Source: Hyphomicrobium sp.
GTDB lineage: Bacteria; Pseudomonadota; Alphaproteobacteria; Rhizobiales; Hyphomicrobiaceae
DNA: 64,000 nucleotides
Direction of reading: 5' to 3'
Assembly: GCA_017512425.1 (NCBI GenBank)
Contig: JAFWGI010000016.1
Span: forward strand, 1-64,000
A program made the translations under genes and the position numbers. This document shows positions 1-8,718 of this stretch, piece after piece. Every line of letters begins with the position of its first letter. Position 1 is the first letter of the stretch. Below the pieces are notes generated by a model, which worked only from the letters and a program-made list of their open reading frames with translations, had not been told where the DNA came from and made no database searches.

Positions 1-135
1 ATTGCCGCGCCATTCTTGCTTGGCTTCACCGCTCTGGCTTCGATCTACTACCCGGTTATGGCAGCTGGCGTGATCGCGGTGGTTACCTGTACCTCGCGAG
101 CCAACCAATCAGGCCGAAAGAACGCCGCTGCCTGA
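1..135 (+). CDS. C-terminal end of a membrane protein (5' truncated by window)
   Basis: Frame 1 is open from the first base and ends with TGA at 133-135, giving 44 residues. The visible part has two hydrophobic stretches (roughly residues 5-17 and 18-31, broken by YYP) and then a short polar, basic tail ending in AAA. This is the look of the last membrane segments and cytoplasmic tail of a multi-pass membrane protein. The family cannot be named from so little sequence. Confidence 0.5.
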   Translation: MAAPFLLGFTALASIYYPVMAAGVIAVVTCTSRANQSGRKNAAA

Positions 136-422
136 GCACGTCTATCAAGGACACAAGAGTTGTTATCAACAATGCCACCCTGCATGCCCCGATCACGGCA
201 TGCAGGGTTTGCCACGTCTGGAGTTTGGCGCTCCACGACCTGAGCCATAGCCCAACGCCCTCAGCGCCATGATTTAGTCGGCAGAAAAATTACGGGTACG
301 GAACTCAATTCCTCACTATTCTGACCTTTGCAGAATCAGCCAACAGCGTTGAGCCCGTGAAAGCGGGCCCGCTTGTCGCAAGGCGAGGCGGTGTGCGGAT
401 CCCAACAGAGGCACCGCTCCGC

Positions 423-980
423 TTATTTCTTGAGCACCGGATAGCCATCGACATAAATCGAGTCAGTCGCATTGGCTGGCAAGTGGCAAGTCAGACAATC
501 GGTCTTGTAATCGGTCGATTTCGTCTTGGTCGGGGCGCCCTGATCAAACCATGCCCAGCCCCAGCCGTCGCCCCACAACTTGTTGTCGGGATGGCTGTTC
601 TTGCTGTCCTTCACCATAACGAACCAGCCTTTCAAGGCTTTCGTATGGCTGACAGTGCCCGTTGTCATTGGTCCCGTCGTCGCCTCGAACACCTCTTTTA
701 CTAGCGTCGTGCCGTCCGCGAACGTGCCGGTAGCGCGATGCCCGGCTGCAGCACCGGGCGAGGCATAGACGATATGCATCTCCTTTGATCCGGGTGTGCC
801 ATCGGCCGCCACAGCCCAAGTGCCGAGATATTGATAGGTATCACGATAATCGGCAGGTACGCGCAAGGTGCCTGCGGCGTCAGCGCCGCTATTTTCCGCT
901 CTCGTTTCGGTCGCCTCGCTACACCCGGCCAACAAAAGCGCCGAGGCTGCAAACAGCAGCGAACCCTTCGGAATGTGCAT
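423..980 (-). CDS. Cytochrome P460-family lipoprotein
   Basis: A 185-residue exported haem protein. The N terminus is a lipoprotein signal with lipobox LAGC (Cys20), so the protein is probably anchored on the periplasmic side. The C-terminal part holds a single c-type haem motif, C162-LT-C165-H166, and the region before it, rich in Trp and Gly with a GWGWAW run, matches the cytochrome P460 family, whose members oxidise hydroxylamine or related small N compounds, or detoxify them. The ATG at 980 was chosen because an AGGGAG-like ribosome site lies about 8 bases upstream; a longer reading to 1007 would destroy the signal peptide. It is divergent from the AraC-type regulator at 1082, which may control it. 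The substrate is not predictable here. Confidence 0.85.
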   Translation of the reverse strand: MHIPKGSLLFAASALLLAGCSEATETRAENSGADAAGTLRVPADYRDTYQYLGTWAVAADGTPGSKEMHIVYASPGAAAGHRATGTFADGTTLVKEVFEATTGPMTTGTVSHTKALKGWFVMVKDSKNSHPDNKLWGDGWGWAWFDQGAPTKTKSTDYKTDCLTCHLPANATDSIYVDGYPVLKK

Positions 981-1081
981 GAGATATCTCCCTGTTGACG
1001 TAGGCATTCGCTAACGCAATGCTTGTCTCTTCATGATGAAAGCCATGTAGATCAAATATTTGTGCAGAAGGGCTCTTTCTC

Positions 1082-2023
1082 TTGTCCAAACGTCTCTTGT
1101 CGCGAATCGACCTTGATGCGCTGTTCGATCAACTGCGTGTCGAGCCGATCGCTTTTTCCGAATGCTTCATTGCCCCCGCTTGGGCGTTGGCCTTTTCAGC
1201 CACCCCGGCATCAGGTCTTCACTATGTGTTGCATGGCGAAGGTGAACTGGTGTTAGGGTCGGGCGCGCCTGTTCCCTTCGGCCCGGAAACGCTGCTTGTT
1301 ACCCCGCGGGACACCCCTTACCGCATCCAGGCGCGGTCTACTCCAGAGGCACGGACAGGTTGTGGAGGTGTGGTCGCGGTAACCATCGACCTTGGACAAC
1401 CCACACTGAAGCGCTGGCAGGCAGGAAGTGACGAGCCAGCGCTGAAGATCGTCTGCGGCCATTTCCGTGCAATACAGGCTGGCGATCGCGACTTATTCGG
1501 TGCGCTTGATGCACCGGTGGTGGAGCATTCCGGCAAAGATAGTGTCGGCAGTCTGATGCCATTGATCCGCACCGAACTCAGTGGGAACAACACGGGCGGC
1601 CGGACTATGGCCGCAGCGATGCTGCGCCAGGTTTTGGTGATACTGTTGCGCCGCGGGCTCGCCGAACAGCAGAGTTGGCTTGGTGCGCTTGATCTGGTTA
1701 GCGATGAGCAGGTGATGCGTGCCTTCAGCGCCATGGTGCATGAGCCCGGTGCGGCACACAGTGTGATGTCCCTGGCGCAGCTGGCATGCTTAAGTCGGTC
1801 GGCCTTCATTAAGCGGTTCCAGGCGTCGTTCGGACACCCTCCCGCCACAGTGCTGCGCGAACTGCGCTTGCTCGCTGCGGCAGACCGGTTGCTGCGTAGC
1901 CGCGCATCCGTCGAGCAAGTCGCGCGCGGCGTGGGCTATGCGACCCCAAGCAGTTTTTCGCGTGCCTTTACCACGCGTTTCGGCGTTAACCCGGCGGCAT
2001 ATCAGGCGAGCGCCGAAGAATGA
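1082..2023 (+). CDS. AraC-family transcriptional regulator with N-terminal cupin domain
   Basis: A 313-residue regulator. Residues about 15-170 form the cupin-type sensor found in many AraC-family proteins (a segment with HYVLHGEGEL followed by a PRDTPY turn). Residues about 205-310 carry the two helix-turn-helix units of the AraC DNA-binding domain; the signature near the end reads SFSRAFTTRFGVNPAAYQ. The start is a TTG, preceded by a GAAGGG-like ribosome site; no in-frame ATG lies nearby. The gene is divergent from the cytochrome P460 gene across 101 bases, so it probably acts on that shared promoter region. The effector is unknown. Confidence 0.88.
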   Translation: MSKRLLSRIDLDALFDQLRVEPIAFSECFIAPAWALAFSATPASGLHYVLHGEGELVLGSGAPVPFGPETLLVTPRDTPYRIQARSTPEARTGCGGVVAVTIDLGQPTLKRWQAGSDEPALKIVCGHFRAIQAGDRDLFGALDAPVVEHSGKDSVGSLMPLIRTELSGNNTGGRTMAAAMLRQVLVILLRRGLAEQQSWLGALDLVSDEQVMRAFSAMVHEPGAAHSVMSLAQLACLSRSAFIKRFQASFGHPPATVLRELRLLAAADRLLRSRASVEQVARGVGYATPSSFSRAFTTRFGVNPAAYQASAEE

Positions 2024-2371
2024 GGCGCTTGATCTCCGCACAGATAAATCTCTTGCGGCTAACGTGTTGTTTTATTCATTTTGGCGGAGGCATATAATGT
2101 AAATGTTGAAAAAAAATTGTGGCGAAACGCGAACATAGGTGTTCGCCTAGTCGCTCGTCTCAACAAATGAAGATCCGTATGAAATTGTGAAGTAATGGCC
2201 TGATGTAACATAAGCGGTTGCGTTGTGCTCCCATAATTCAATCGGGCCGCGCCATAGCATCGCGCAGCGGTTGTTCGTCGCTCGATGTAGCTTGGATAAA
2301 GGAACCTAGGGGCTTCGGGCTTTTGGTGATAGCGCGAAGCACGGGGATAAAGATAAGGGTCGCAAAGCCTT
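2024..2371. other. 348-base intergenic region with promoter-like and inverted-repeat sequence
   Basis: AT-rich relative to its surroundings between 2060 and 2180. It holds a TATAAT box at 2093-2098 without a convincing -35 element, a run of eight or more A at about 2109-2116, and a strong inverted repeat at 2129-2146. It lies upstream of the LysR-type gene, so it probably contains that gene's promoter and operator. No gene was found; a 60-codon reading on the minus strand has no ribosome site and no family features. Confidence 0.5.
2129..2146. repeat. Inverted repeat, 7-base arms, 4-base spacer
   Basis: GCGAACA (2129-2135) and TGTTCGC (2140-2146) are perfect inverted repeats separated by TAGG. 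A dyad of this size, about 225 bases before a LysR-type gene and 30 bases after a TATAAT box, fits a regulator binding site. A terminator role is unlikely because no T tract follows it on the plus strand. Confidence 0.5.
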
Positions 2372-3265
2372 ATGATCGAAGTGCGTCAGCTCAGATTTGC
2401 GGTAGCCACCGCCGATGCCCAGAATTTCTCACGCGCCGCCGAAGCAATGCGCATCAAGCAATCGACCTTGAGCAGACGAATAGCCGCCCTGGAAGCGCGC
2501 CTCGGGATCAAGCTCTTCGAACGCAGCACGCGCGGCGCAATACCGACCGAACAAGGCAAGGCGTTCCTCAGTGTTGCCCGGCGCATTCTCACCGATATCG
2601 ACAATCTTCAGACGACAGCCCGCGCGGTCAGCTATGGCGAGGAAGGCAGGATCGCGGTCGGCTTTTCTGCGTCCCTGATGGCCGGCAATATGCGCGCGAC
2701 CATTGGCGAATATATGCGGCGTCACCCCGATATTCAGTTTGACGGGATCGAAGCCGATCCCGAGCGGATGCTCAGCGATCTGAAGGCCCGGATCATCGAC
2801 GTCGCGCTGATGCCATCGGACGCGCACGACGCCGGCATCTCGCGGCGCTCGGCATGGTCGGAGCGATTGCTTGTTGCGTTGCCGAAAGACCATCAATTGG
2901 CCACATCAGACCGGATTCACTGGAGTGATTTGCGCCGACAGGTTCTCGTGCTGCCCAGCCAAGGCGTGGGGCCCGCCATGGCCCGCAATCTGAAGCGTCG
3001 ATTGTCAGATCAGGGCTATCGTGCCCACCTGATCGTGCAAGACACAAGCCTCGAAAGTGTTCTGAGCACGGTCCCGTTCGGGCGGTACGTCACGCTTGCC
3101 ACCGAAGCCTCGATCGGGGTGCAATGGCCGGAACTGACGTTCCTCGAGATCATGGATCAGGGCGGCCCTGCGCGGCTCGACTATGCGTTCTACTGGCGCG
3201 AGGATAACGACAACCCAGCGCTGAAGCGGTTCTTTGAACTGCTCAGCGAACGCTACCCGGCCTGA
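2372..3265 (+). CDS. LysR-family transcriptional regulator
   Basis: A 297-residue protein. Residues 1-60 are the winged helix-turn-helix of LysR regulators (AAEAMRIKQSTLSRRIAALE, then LGIKLFER), and residues about 90-295 form the two-lobed periplasmic-binding-like effector domain. LysR-type genes often sit at this end of trb conjugation clusters in alphaproteobacterial integrative elements, so it may regulate transfer, but that is inferred from position only. Its last 13 bases overlap the convergent DUF2274 gene. Confidence 0.9.
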   Translation: MIEVRQLRFAVATADAQNFSRAAEAMRIKQSTLSRRIAALEARLGIKLFERSTRGAIPTEQGKAFLSVARRILTDIDNLQTTARAVSYGEEGRIAVGFSASLMAGNMRATIGEYMRRHPDIQFDGIEADPERMLSDLKARIIDVALMPSDAHDAGISRRSAWSERLLVALPKDHQLATSDRIHWSDLRRQVLVLPSQGVGPAMARNLKRRLSDQGYRAHLIVQDTSLESVLSTVPFGRYVTLATEASIGVQWPELTFLEIMDQGGPARLDYAFYWREDNDNPALKRFFELLSERYPA

Positions 3266-3480
3266 CCCGAGCGCCGCAATCTGGCGAAGGACCGGTCGGT
3301 CGCGATGAAGCGCTCGATCATCGGCGGGATCAGCCGTTCAGGTGATGGAGCATCTTTGGTATCGCCGCCGTTGATCGCCAAGCCATAGGCGAGCAGTTCG
3401 CGGTGAAGGCGGGACGACAGCTCGATGGTTACCTTGACCGGCTTTTCGTCGGCCAGATCGGCCAATTTCAATCGAGTCAC
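3253..3480 (-). CDS. DUF2274-family protein of trb conjugation clusters
   Basis: A 75-residue protein with the sequence pattern of DUF2274 (KLADL near the start, then VKVTIELSSRLHRELLAYG, then PERLIPPMIERF). The amphipathic pattern resembles a small ribbon-helix-helix protein, but DNA binding has not been shown to my knowledge. Members of this family are typically the last gene after trbI, exactly as here: its ATG overlaps the trbI stop by 4 bases, so the two are translationally coupled. The role in mating-pair formation is unknown. Confidence 0.85.
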   Translation of the reverse strand: MTRLKLADLADEKPVKVTIELSSRLHRELLAYGLAINGGDTKDAPSPERLIPPMIERFIATDRSFARLRRSGQAG

Positions 3481-4649
3481 GATCCGCCTCCCAGTACGAG
3501 GTCACGGGTCACCAGCACGCGCACAGGAAAACCCGGACGGATCGTCAGTGTCGGCCGTACGTCGAGCTCGCGGCTGACCACCTGTTCGCCCGCGCGGTCG
3601 ATGCTGTCCTGCGAGCCGCGGCGCAGCGCGCGGGTGAGATTGTCGTCATTGCCAGCGCCAAGCTCGCCGCCAACACCCAGCAGAGTCGAGACCAGTGCTG
3701 CCCGCAGAACGCCGCCCCAATGGAAGTCCACGCCGTCTTGCAGCCCGACAAAGCCGGATGGGTCCCCGCCGGGTTGGCGTTCCAGCACAATCGACCGGCC
3801 ATCGGGCAAGATCAGGCGGTTCCATGCGAGTTGGACCCGGCGCTGGCCGAAGGACACGTCGGCATTATAGTCGCCGATCAGTCGCGATCCCTGGGGGATG
3901 AGCAGGATGCGGCCGGTGACGCTGTCATAGACTGGCTCGGTGACCTGCGCGGTGACCTGACCTGGAAGATCGGAGCGAATCCCGGTGATGAGGGCAGCAG
4001 GAATGATACTGCCCGCCTGCAAGACATAGGTGCCCGCAGGTGGCTCGATCCGACTCGCTGATACCGTCCGGCGCTCGGCGGGGCGGTCGGCAAAGGCGGG
4101 ACGCTGAGCCTCTGCTGCAAGTTGCGGCACCGGCGGCCCACCGCCGGGATCGGCAACTTCCGATCCGTCACCGACAGCAGCTGCTCCCGCACCGCCACCA
4201 AAGAACAGGCGGCTTTCGCGAGCGGCGCTGCGTTCCTGCATAAGCCGCTGTCGTTCGGTCTCGGCTGCCGTTTGCGCAGGCGTTGGCGCAGGACCAGTGG
4301 GCGGCGCAGCGCCGATCGGTGGGAGCTCGGCGACATCGCCGCGCTGTTGTGCCGCCAGGATCGGCGCGCCGAGATCGCCGGGCAGGGGCGGGCCCAGCTT
4401 GGGGACATCACCATAGTCGCGAGGGGCATCGGCCAATGCATCGGGCCGCGCCGCGCCTTCGGTGTTGAGCAGCTCCTCGCGCTCGGCCCGGCTCGCGGGC
4501 TGCAGGGCATAGATCAACGCACCGCCGACAAGGGCAAAGCCGCAAGCCGACGCGATGCCGATGGCCTTGCGCGACAGCCGCATGACGCGCGGCGGATCTC
4601 CGCGCAGCTTGACCGCCTCTTCTGGCGTTGGAGCAGCTTCGTCGCTCAT
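3477..4649 (-). CDS. trbI: TrbI/VirB10-like conjugative transfer protein
   Basis: A 390-residue bitopic protein. A short cytoplasmic N terminus is followed by one membrane helix (about residues 28-48, IGIASACGFALVGGALIYAL), a long Pro/Ala/Glu-rich periplasmic linker to about residue 190, and a C-terminal beta-barrel domain with the VirB10 features GSIIPAALITGI and LIPQGSRLIGDYN. VirB10 homologues span the envelope and link the inner-membrane ATPases to the outer-membrane pore of type IV secretion systems. It overlaps trbG and the DUF2274 gene by 4 bases each. Confidence 0.95.
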   Translation of the reverse strand: MSDEAAPTPEEAVKLRGDPPRVMRLSRKAIGIASACGFALVGGALIYALQPASRAEREELLNTEGAARPDALADAPRDYGDVPKLGPPLPGDLGAPILAAQQRGDVAELPPIGAAPPTGPAPTPAQTAAETERQRLMQERSAARESRLFFGGGAGAAAVGDGSEVADPGGGPPVPQLAAEAQRPAFADRPAERRTVSASRIEPPAGTYVLQAGSIIPAALITGIRSDLPGQVTAQVTEPVYDSVTGRILLIPQGSRLIGDYNADVSFGQRRVQLAWNRLILPDGRSIVLERQPGGDPSGFVGLQDGVDFHWGGVLRAALVSTLLGVGGELGAGNDDNLTRALRRGSQDSIDRAGEQVVSRELDVRPTLTIRPGFPVRVLVTRDLVLGGGS

Positions 4650-5611
4650 GACGGCGTCCTCCGGCGTTCCTTGCGGATCTCGACGCGCTGCTGCGAACGG
4701 CGGTCGCCAAGGCGCAGTTCGGCGCGCTCGAGCAGCCGGTCGACGACCATGAAGCGGCCTGACACGCGGTAGTTGAGGAGCTCGGCTTGATTGCCTTCGC
4801 CAAGCCCGAACAGCGGCGGCATCTGACCTTGCGAAACGCTTTCGGGAAACTCGATGAAAGTCTGCCGCCCGTCATCGAACACGCGCACCGGTCGCCACGC
4901 AGGCCGATCGCCCGACAGACGGTAGGCAAAATTGAGCGCCTCGACCGGAATATTGGCAGCAATTGGTGCTGCGCGCCTCTCGGCTTCCTGCGCCTGCTGC
5001 AAGGCGATCAACTCGTCCTGCGGATAGGTCCAGGAGACCGACGCCATGTAGACCGACGGATTGGCGCGCAGCTCGATATGATAGGTGCGCCGGTCGGTAT
5101 TGATGACGAGGTTTGTTGTGATATCGGAGCGGACCGGCTTGACCAGAATGTGGACACGGGCGCTGGCCCCGCGTCCGCTTACGGTGTCGCCGATCAGCCA
5201 GCGCACGGTATCGCCGGCAGCGACAGGTCCGGCGCCAACCAGCTGCTCGCCTTCCTGCAGCGCAATGTCGGTCACCTGTCCCGGCGCGGTATAGACCTGA
5301 TAGAGCGCGCCGGGCGCCCAGGCGTAGTTCTGGATCGCGTTGATGAACTGCTCGCCCTCGGGTTGCACGCGCGCGGCGGCGTTTGCCGCTCCCACCCGAT
5401 CCCGGGGCAAGGAAGGTTGGGAGCGGCGCGCGGCGGGGGAGGGGGCTCGCCGCGATTCGGATTGCGTCTGCATTGTTGCGCTGGTCCCCGAATCGATGAC
5501 CACTTGCGCCGGTTCTAGGGCCACCATCTGTGCTGAAGCCGGACAGGCGGTTGTTCCAAGCAAAACGGGCAAGAGGGTGACCGCAAGGCGACCGTGAATG
5601 GGCGAGATCAT
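4646..5611 (-). CDS. trbG: TrbG/VirB9-like conjugative transfer protein
   Basis: A 321-residue periplasmic/outer-membrane protein of the transfer channel. An N-terminal signal peptide (hydrophobic to about residue 25, ending PASA) is followed by a low-complexity linker and the VirB9 beta-sandwich domain: residues with YTAPGQVTDIALQEGE, then DRRTYHIELRA, and near the C terminus FRLxG-like and RPVRVFDDGRQTFIEFP stretches. It forms the outer-membrane ring with TrbI. ATG and stop overlap those of trbF and trbI by 4 bases. Confidence 0.95.
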   Translation of the reverse strand: MISPIHGRLAVTLLPVLLGTTACPASAQMVALEPAQVVIDSGTSATMQTQSESRRAPSPAARRSQPSLPRDRVGAANAAARVQPEGEQFINAIQNYAWAPGALYQVYTAPGQVTDIALQEGEQLVGAGPVAAGDTVRWLIGDTVSGRGASARVHILVKPVRSDITTNLVINTDRRTYHIELRANPSVYMASVSWTYPQDELIALQQAQEAERRAAPIAANIPVEALNFAYRLSGDRPAWRPVRVFDDGRQTFIEFPESVSQGQMPPLFGLGEGNQAELLNYRVSGRFMVVDRLLERAELRLGDRRSQQRVEIRKERRRTPS

Positions 5612-6291
5612 GAGCCAAGTTCCTTTGACCAGTTGATGGCATTGACGAAGATGCCGAGCGGATTCTTGCGCAGGGCATCGGGGGTGCGCGGGGTCTGGAC
5701 GGTGATCGTCAGGATCGCGGTCCAGCGACTGGTCTCGGCAAGGCTACCATCGCGGTAGCGGCGTTCGACCCAGGCAACGCGAAAGCTGGCCGGCGAGGCG
5801 CGGATGACGCTGGTGACATCGATCCCGACCTGTTCGCGGCCTACAGCCGCGAAGGGATCGTTGGTCCGGGCATAATCGTTGAGCACCAATGCGCCGCGGT
5901 CGGTGACAAAGTCATAGGCGCGCAGCCAGTTTTGGCGGACAATGATCGGATCGTCGGGAATGCTGCGCACCTGTTCGATAAACCGCGCCAGGTGGAAGGC
6001 GATCTGCGGGTCGCTTGGGTTAAAGTCGCTGACCGCAGGGGCGACGGCCTGGGCTTCGCCAAGCTTGTCGACCTGCACCACCCATGGAATGATCGAGCCC
6101 TGTGAACCCTGCCAGACGATCCCCGCAGTGAGACAGGCGGACAGACCGAGCGCGCCGAAAAAGGCATAGCGCCAGCTTCGCGCCTGTATCCGCGCCGAGC
6201 CGATGCGCTCGTCCCAGACTTGGGCTGCGCGTTGGTAGGGCGTCTCCGGTTCGGGCGTCTTGCCGTAGCGGATCGAAGGTCGTCGGAACAT
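5608..6291 (-). CDS. trbF: TrbF/VirB8-like conjugative transfer protein
   Basis: A 227-residue inner-membrane protein with a short cytoplasmic N terminus, one membrane helix (about residues 44-62) and a periplasmic VirB8-like NTF2-fold domain (ARFIEQVRSIPDDPIIVRQNW, later SRWTAILTITVQTPRTPDALRKNPLGIFVNAI). VirB8 homologues nucleate assembly of the type IV secretion complex. It lies 5 bases downstream of trbL and overlaps trbG by 4 bases. Confidence 0.95.
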   Translation of the reverse strand: MFRRPSIRYGKTPEPETPYQRAAQVWDERIGSARIQARSWRYAFFGALGLSACLTAGIVWQGSQGSIIPWVVQVDKLGEAQAVAPAVSDFNPSDPQIAFHLARFIEQVRSIPDDPIIVRQNWLRAYDFVTDRGALVLNDYARTNDPFAAVGREQVGIDVTSVIRASPASFRVAWVERRYRDGSLAETSRWTAILTITVQTPRTPDALRKNPLGIFVNAINWSKELGS

Positions 6292-6296
6292 GTGCG

Positions 6297-7622
6297 TCAG
6301 TCCTTTTCTGAAGTGTCGATCGACGCGCCGCCGCCGTGGCTGTCGCCCGATTTGAGTGTGTGCGCGGCGATGCTCGCGCCGTGGGAAATCGTCTGCCGGT
6401 CCTTCATCGCCTTGGCCCAGGCTGGCTGGTCGGCACCGGTATCTGACGGCGCAGGCGGCGATGGCGGCGGCGTGTTAGGTCCGGGAGTGATGCTGCCGCC
6501 GGTCTTGGTGATGGCGTCGCGGCTGCCTTCGCGGAACGATTGCTTCACGCCGTCACCGGCCTTCCTCAGCGGCGATGTTGCAGCGCTGGCGGCATATTCG
6601 CCGACGGCACGCGCGCCGCTTGCCACCGCTGCGCCGCCCGACTTGCCGGCAGAGCCGAGGGCGTAAGCCATGGTCGCGCCGCCTGCGGCGCGCGACGTCC
6701 CTTGCGCGACATTGGAGGCAGCACTGGCGACCGCGCCGCCCGCCAGTTTCGCGCCGGCGACAGCGCCTGCGGCAGCGCCGCTCGCGAGCAGCGCGGTGCC
6801 GGCTGCGGCGCCGGCGCCAAGCTGAGGTCCGCCCGACACGATGCCATTGGCGATCCCGGGACCGAAGATGCCAAGGCCGAGCAGCGCCAGGCTTGCCAGC
6901 ACGATCGACAGCGCGTCCTCAATCGTGGGTTCGCCCGCGATGGCAGTTGTGAACTCGGAGAAGATGGTCGAGCCGATGCCAACGATCACCGCGAGCACCA
7001 GCACCTTGATGCCCGACGAGACGACATGGCCAAGAACGCGCTCGGCCATGAAGGCAGTCTTGCCGAACAGGCCGAACGGGATCAGCACGAAGCCGCAGAG
7101 CGTGGCCAGCTTGAACTCGATGAGCGTGATGAACAGCTGAATCGATAGAATAAAGAAGGCGATGATGACGATCGCCCAGGCGACCAGCAGGATCACGATC
7201 TGCAGGAAATTCTCGAAGAAGCTGACAAAGCCGAGCAGCTCGGAGATCGATTCCAGCAAGGGATAGGCGGCATCGAGCCCCACTTGCGCGACCCTTCCTG
7301 GCTGTAACAGTTCGGCAGCCGTAAACCCGGTGCCACTGGCCTTGAGGCCAAGCCCGGCGAAACTCTCGAACACGATGCGTGCGAGGCTGTTCCAGTTGCC
7401 GATGATGTAGGCGAAGATCCCGACAAACAGGGTCTTCTTGACGAGGCGGGCAAGAATGTCGTCCTGCTCGCCCCATGACCAGAACAGCGCTGCCAGCGTG
7501 ACGTCGATGACGATCAGCGTGGTCGCGATGAAGGCGACTTCGCCGCCCAGAAGGCCGAACCCGCTGTCAATGTAGCGCGAAAAGATGTCGAGGAAGCGGT
7601 CGACGACGCCGGTGCCACCCAT
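6297..7622 (-). CDS. trbL: TrbL/VirB6-like conjugative transfer protein
   Basis: A polytopic inner-membrane protein of 441 residues from the chosen start. The reading frame stays open upstream to 7826, but the ATG at 7622 (MGGTGVVDRFLDIFSRYIDS) matches the usual TrbL N terminus and sits 1 base after the trbK stop. Several membrane helices fill residues about 25-290; the rest is an Ala/Gly-rich then polar C-terminal tail, as is common in this family. TrbL/VirB6 forms part of the inner-membrane channel. Confidence 0.93.
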   Translation of the reverse strand: MGGTGVVDRFLDIFSRYIDSGFGLLGGEVAFIATTLIVIDVTLAALFWSWGEQDDILARLVKKTLFVGIFAYIIGNWNSLARIVFESFAGLGLKASGTGFTAAELLQPGRVAQVGLDAAYPLLESISELLGFVSFFENFLQIVILLVAWAIVIIAFFILSIQLFITLIEFKLATLCGFVLIPFGLFGKTAFMAERVLGHVVSSGIKVLVLAVIVGIGSTIFSEFTTAIAGEPTIEDALSIVLASLALLGLGIFGPGIANGIVSGGPQLGAGAAAGTALLASGAAAGAVAGAKLAGGAVASAASNVAQGTSRAAGGATMAYALGSAGKSGGAAVASGARAVGEYAASAATSPLRKAGDGVKQSFREGSRDAITKTGGSITPGPNTPPPSPPAPSDTGADQPAWAKAMKDRQTISHGASIAAHTLKSGDSHGGGASIDTSEKD

Positions 7623-7623
7623 G

Positions 7624-7950
7624 TCAGCGATCCCCCGCCATATCGAGGGTGGGATCCCCGCTGTTGTCAGCCACAGGGGGCACGACCGCCGCATCACGCT
7701 CGGCTTGCCCCAGGAACCGGCGGCGTTCCTCTGCCCAGGCTGCGGTGCAGATATCGACCGATGCCGCCTCAATGCCCAGTCTTGAGCAATAGCCAAGGGT
7801 GGCCTTTGCACCGTCTCCGGATACATCCGCCGCAGCTATCGGAGCGCTTGGCGGCGGCGCAGGCTCTTCGCGCAATTCGAGCATGGCCATGGTGATGGCA
7901 ATGGCGACGAAGGCGCTGGACCCAATCCGCGCAAAGAGCTTGCTGTCCAT
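7624..7950 (-). CDS. trbK: TrbK-like protein (alternative TrbK family)
   Basis: A 108-residue protein with one N-terminal membrane helix (about residues 10-25, FVAIAITMAMLEL) and a periplasmic tail with Cys residues in YCSRLG and DICTAAWAEERRRFLG. Short proteins of this pattern between trbJ and trbL are annotated as putative entry exclusion or 'trbK-alt' proteins. The ATG at 7950 was preferred over 7989 because it begins right before the signal-like helix and follows the trbJ stop by 4 bases. An entry-exclusion function is inferred from position. Confidence 0.8.
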   Translation of the reverse strand: MDSKLFARIGSSAFVAIAITMAMLELREEPAPPPSAPIAAADVSGDGAKATLGYCSRLGIEAASVDICTAAWAEERRRFLGQAERDAAVVPPVADNSGDPTLDMAGDR

Positions 7951-7954
7951 CGCC

Positions 7955-8713
7955 TCAGTTCCCGAACAGCCGGGCATTGCCGGGAACATAGGGCCGGCGA
8001 TCGCCGAGGAAGCGGCGCAGCTGTTCGCGTGCCTGCGCCTTGGCGGTCGCTTGCGCAGCGGCGTCGAGCGATTGTGCGCGCGCGAGCGAGGCGACCGTGG
8101 CGGTCAGGTCCGCGAGTTGCTGCGCCTGCACTGCCAGTAGCTGATTGCCAGCCTGGGCGGCCTGAAGCGCGCCGGTTGCCGACTGACTTGAGCCAACGAG
8201 GCTGTCGACGGCGGCGCGCGTGCCGTCGATATTGCCAACCACGCCGGCTTGAACCCGTAGGGCATCCTCGAACGCGCCGACGCTGTTCTGCCACCGGGCT
8301 TCAGCACCCTGGACCAGCTCGCGCTGCGGCCCGGTCATCGAGCCCGCGCGATAGTTGTTCTGGAACTCGCGTTCGATCTGACGGACGTCGTAAGCCACGC
8401 GCTGCGCCTGCCCGAGCAAGGCCTGGGTCCGCCGGATCTGCGCCTGCAGCGGTTCGAGCACGGTGAGTGGCAGCGATTGCAGGTTGCGCGCCTCGTTGAC
8501 GAGCGAGGTGGCCTGGTTCTGGAGCTGCCGGATCTGGTTGTTGATCTGCTCGAGCGTGCGCGCGGCGGTCAGGATGTTCTGGGCATAGTTGCGCGGGTCG
8601 AACACCACGCCGCCGATCTGGGCGCTGGCGGCCGTCGGCTGCATGGCGCTGACGCTGACCGAGAGGACGGCTGCACCGGCAGCGAGCATCGAGGCGAGTC
8701 TATGGCGTTTCAT
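7955..8713 (-). CDS. trbJ: TrbJ/VirB5-like conjugative transfer protein
   Basis: A 252-residue exported protein. A signal peptide (about residues 1-31, ending ASAQ) is followed by FDPRNYAQNILTAARTLEQINNQ, the standard TrbJ/VirB5 opening, and long amphipathic helices rich in Gln and Ala. VirB5-like proteins sit at the pilus tip or in the periplasm. The ATG at 8713 has a GGAG site 8 bases upstream, located inside the end of trbE; a GTG at 8719 is too close to that site. Confidence 0.93.
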   Translation of the reverse strand: MKRHRLASMLAAGAAVLSVSVSAMQPTAASAQIGGVVFDPRNYAQNILTAARTLEQINNQIRQLQNQATSLVNEARNLQSLPLTVLEPLQAQIRRTQALLGQAQRVAYDVRQIEREFQNNYRAGSMTGPQRELVQGAEARWQNSVGAFEDALRVQAGVVGNIDGTRAAVDSLVGSSQSATGALQAAQAGNQLLAVQAQQLADLTATVASLARAQSLDAAAQATAKAQAREQLRRFLGDRRPYVPGNARLFGN

Positions 8714-8718
8714 GGGCA

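Noticed and set aside
2059-2241. 60-codon minus-strand open frame in the intergenic region
   Set aside because: No ribosome site, AT-rich non-coding look, and it covers promoter-like sequence.
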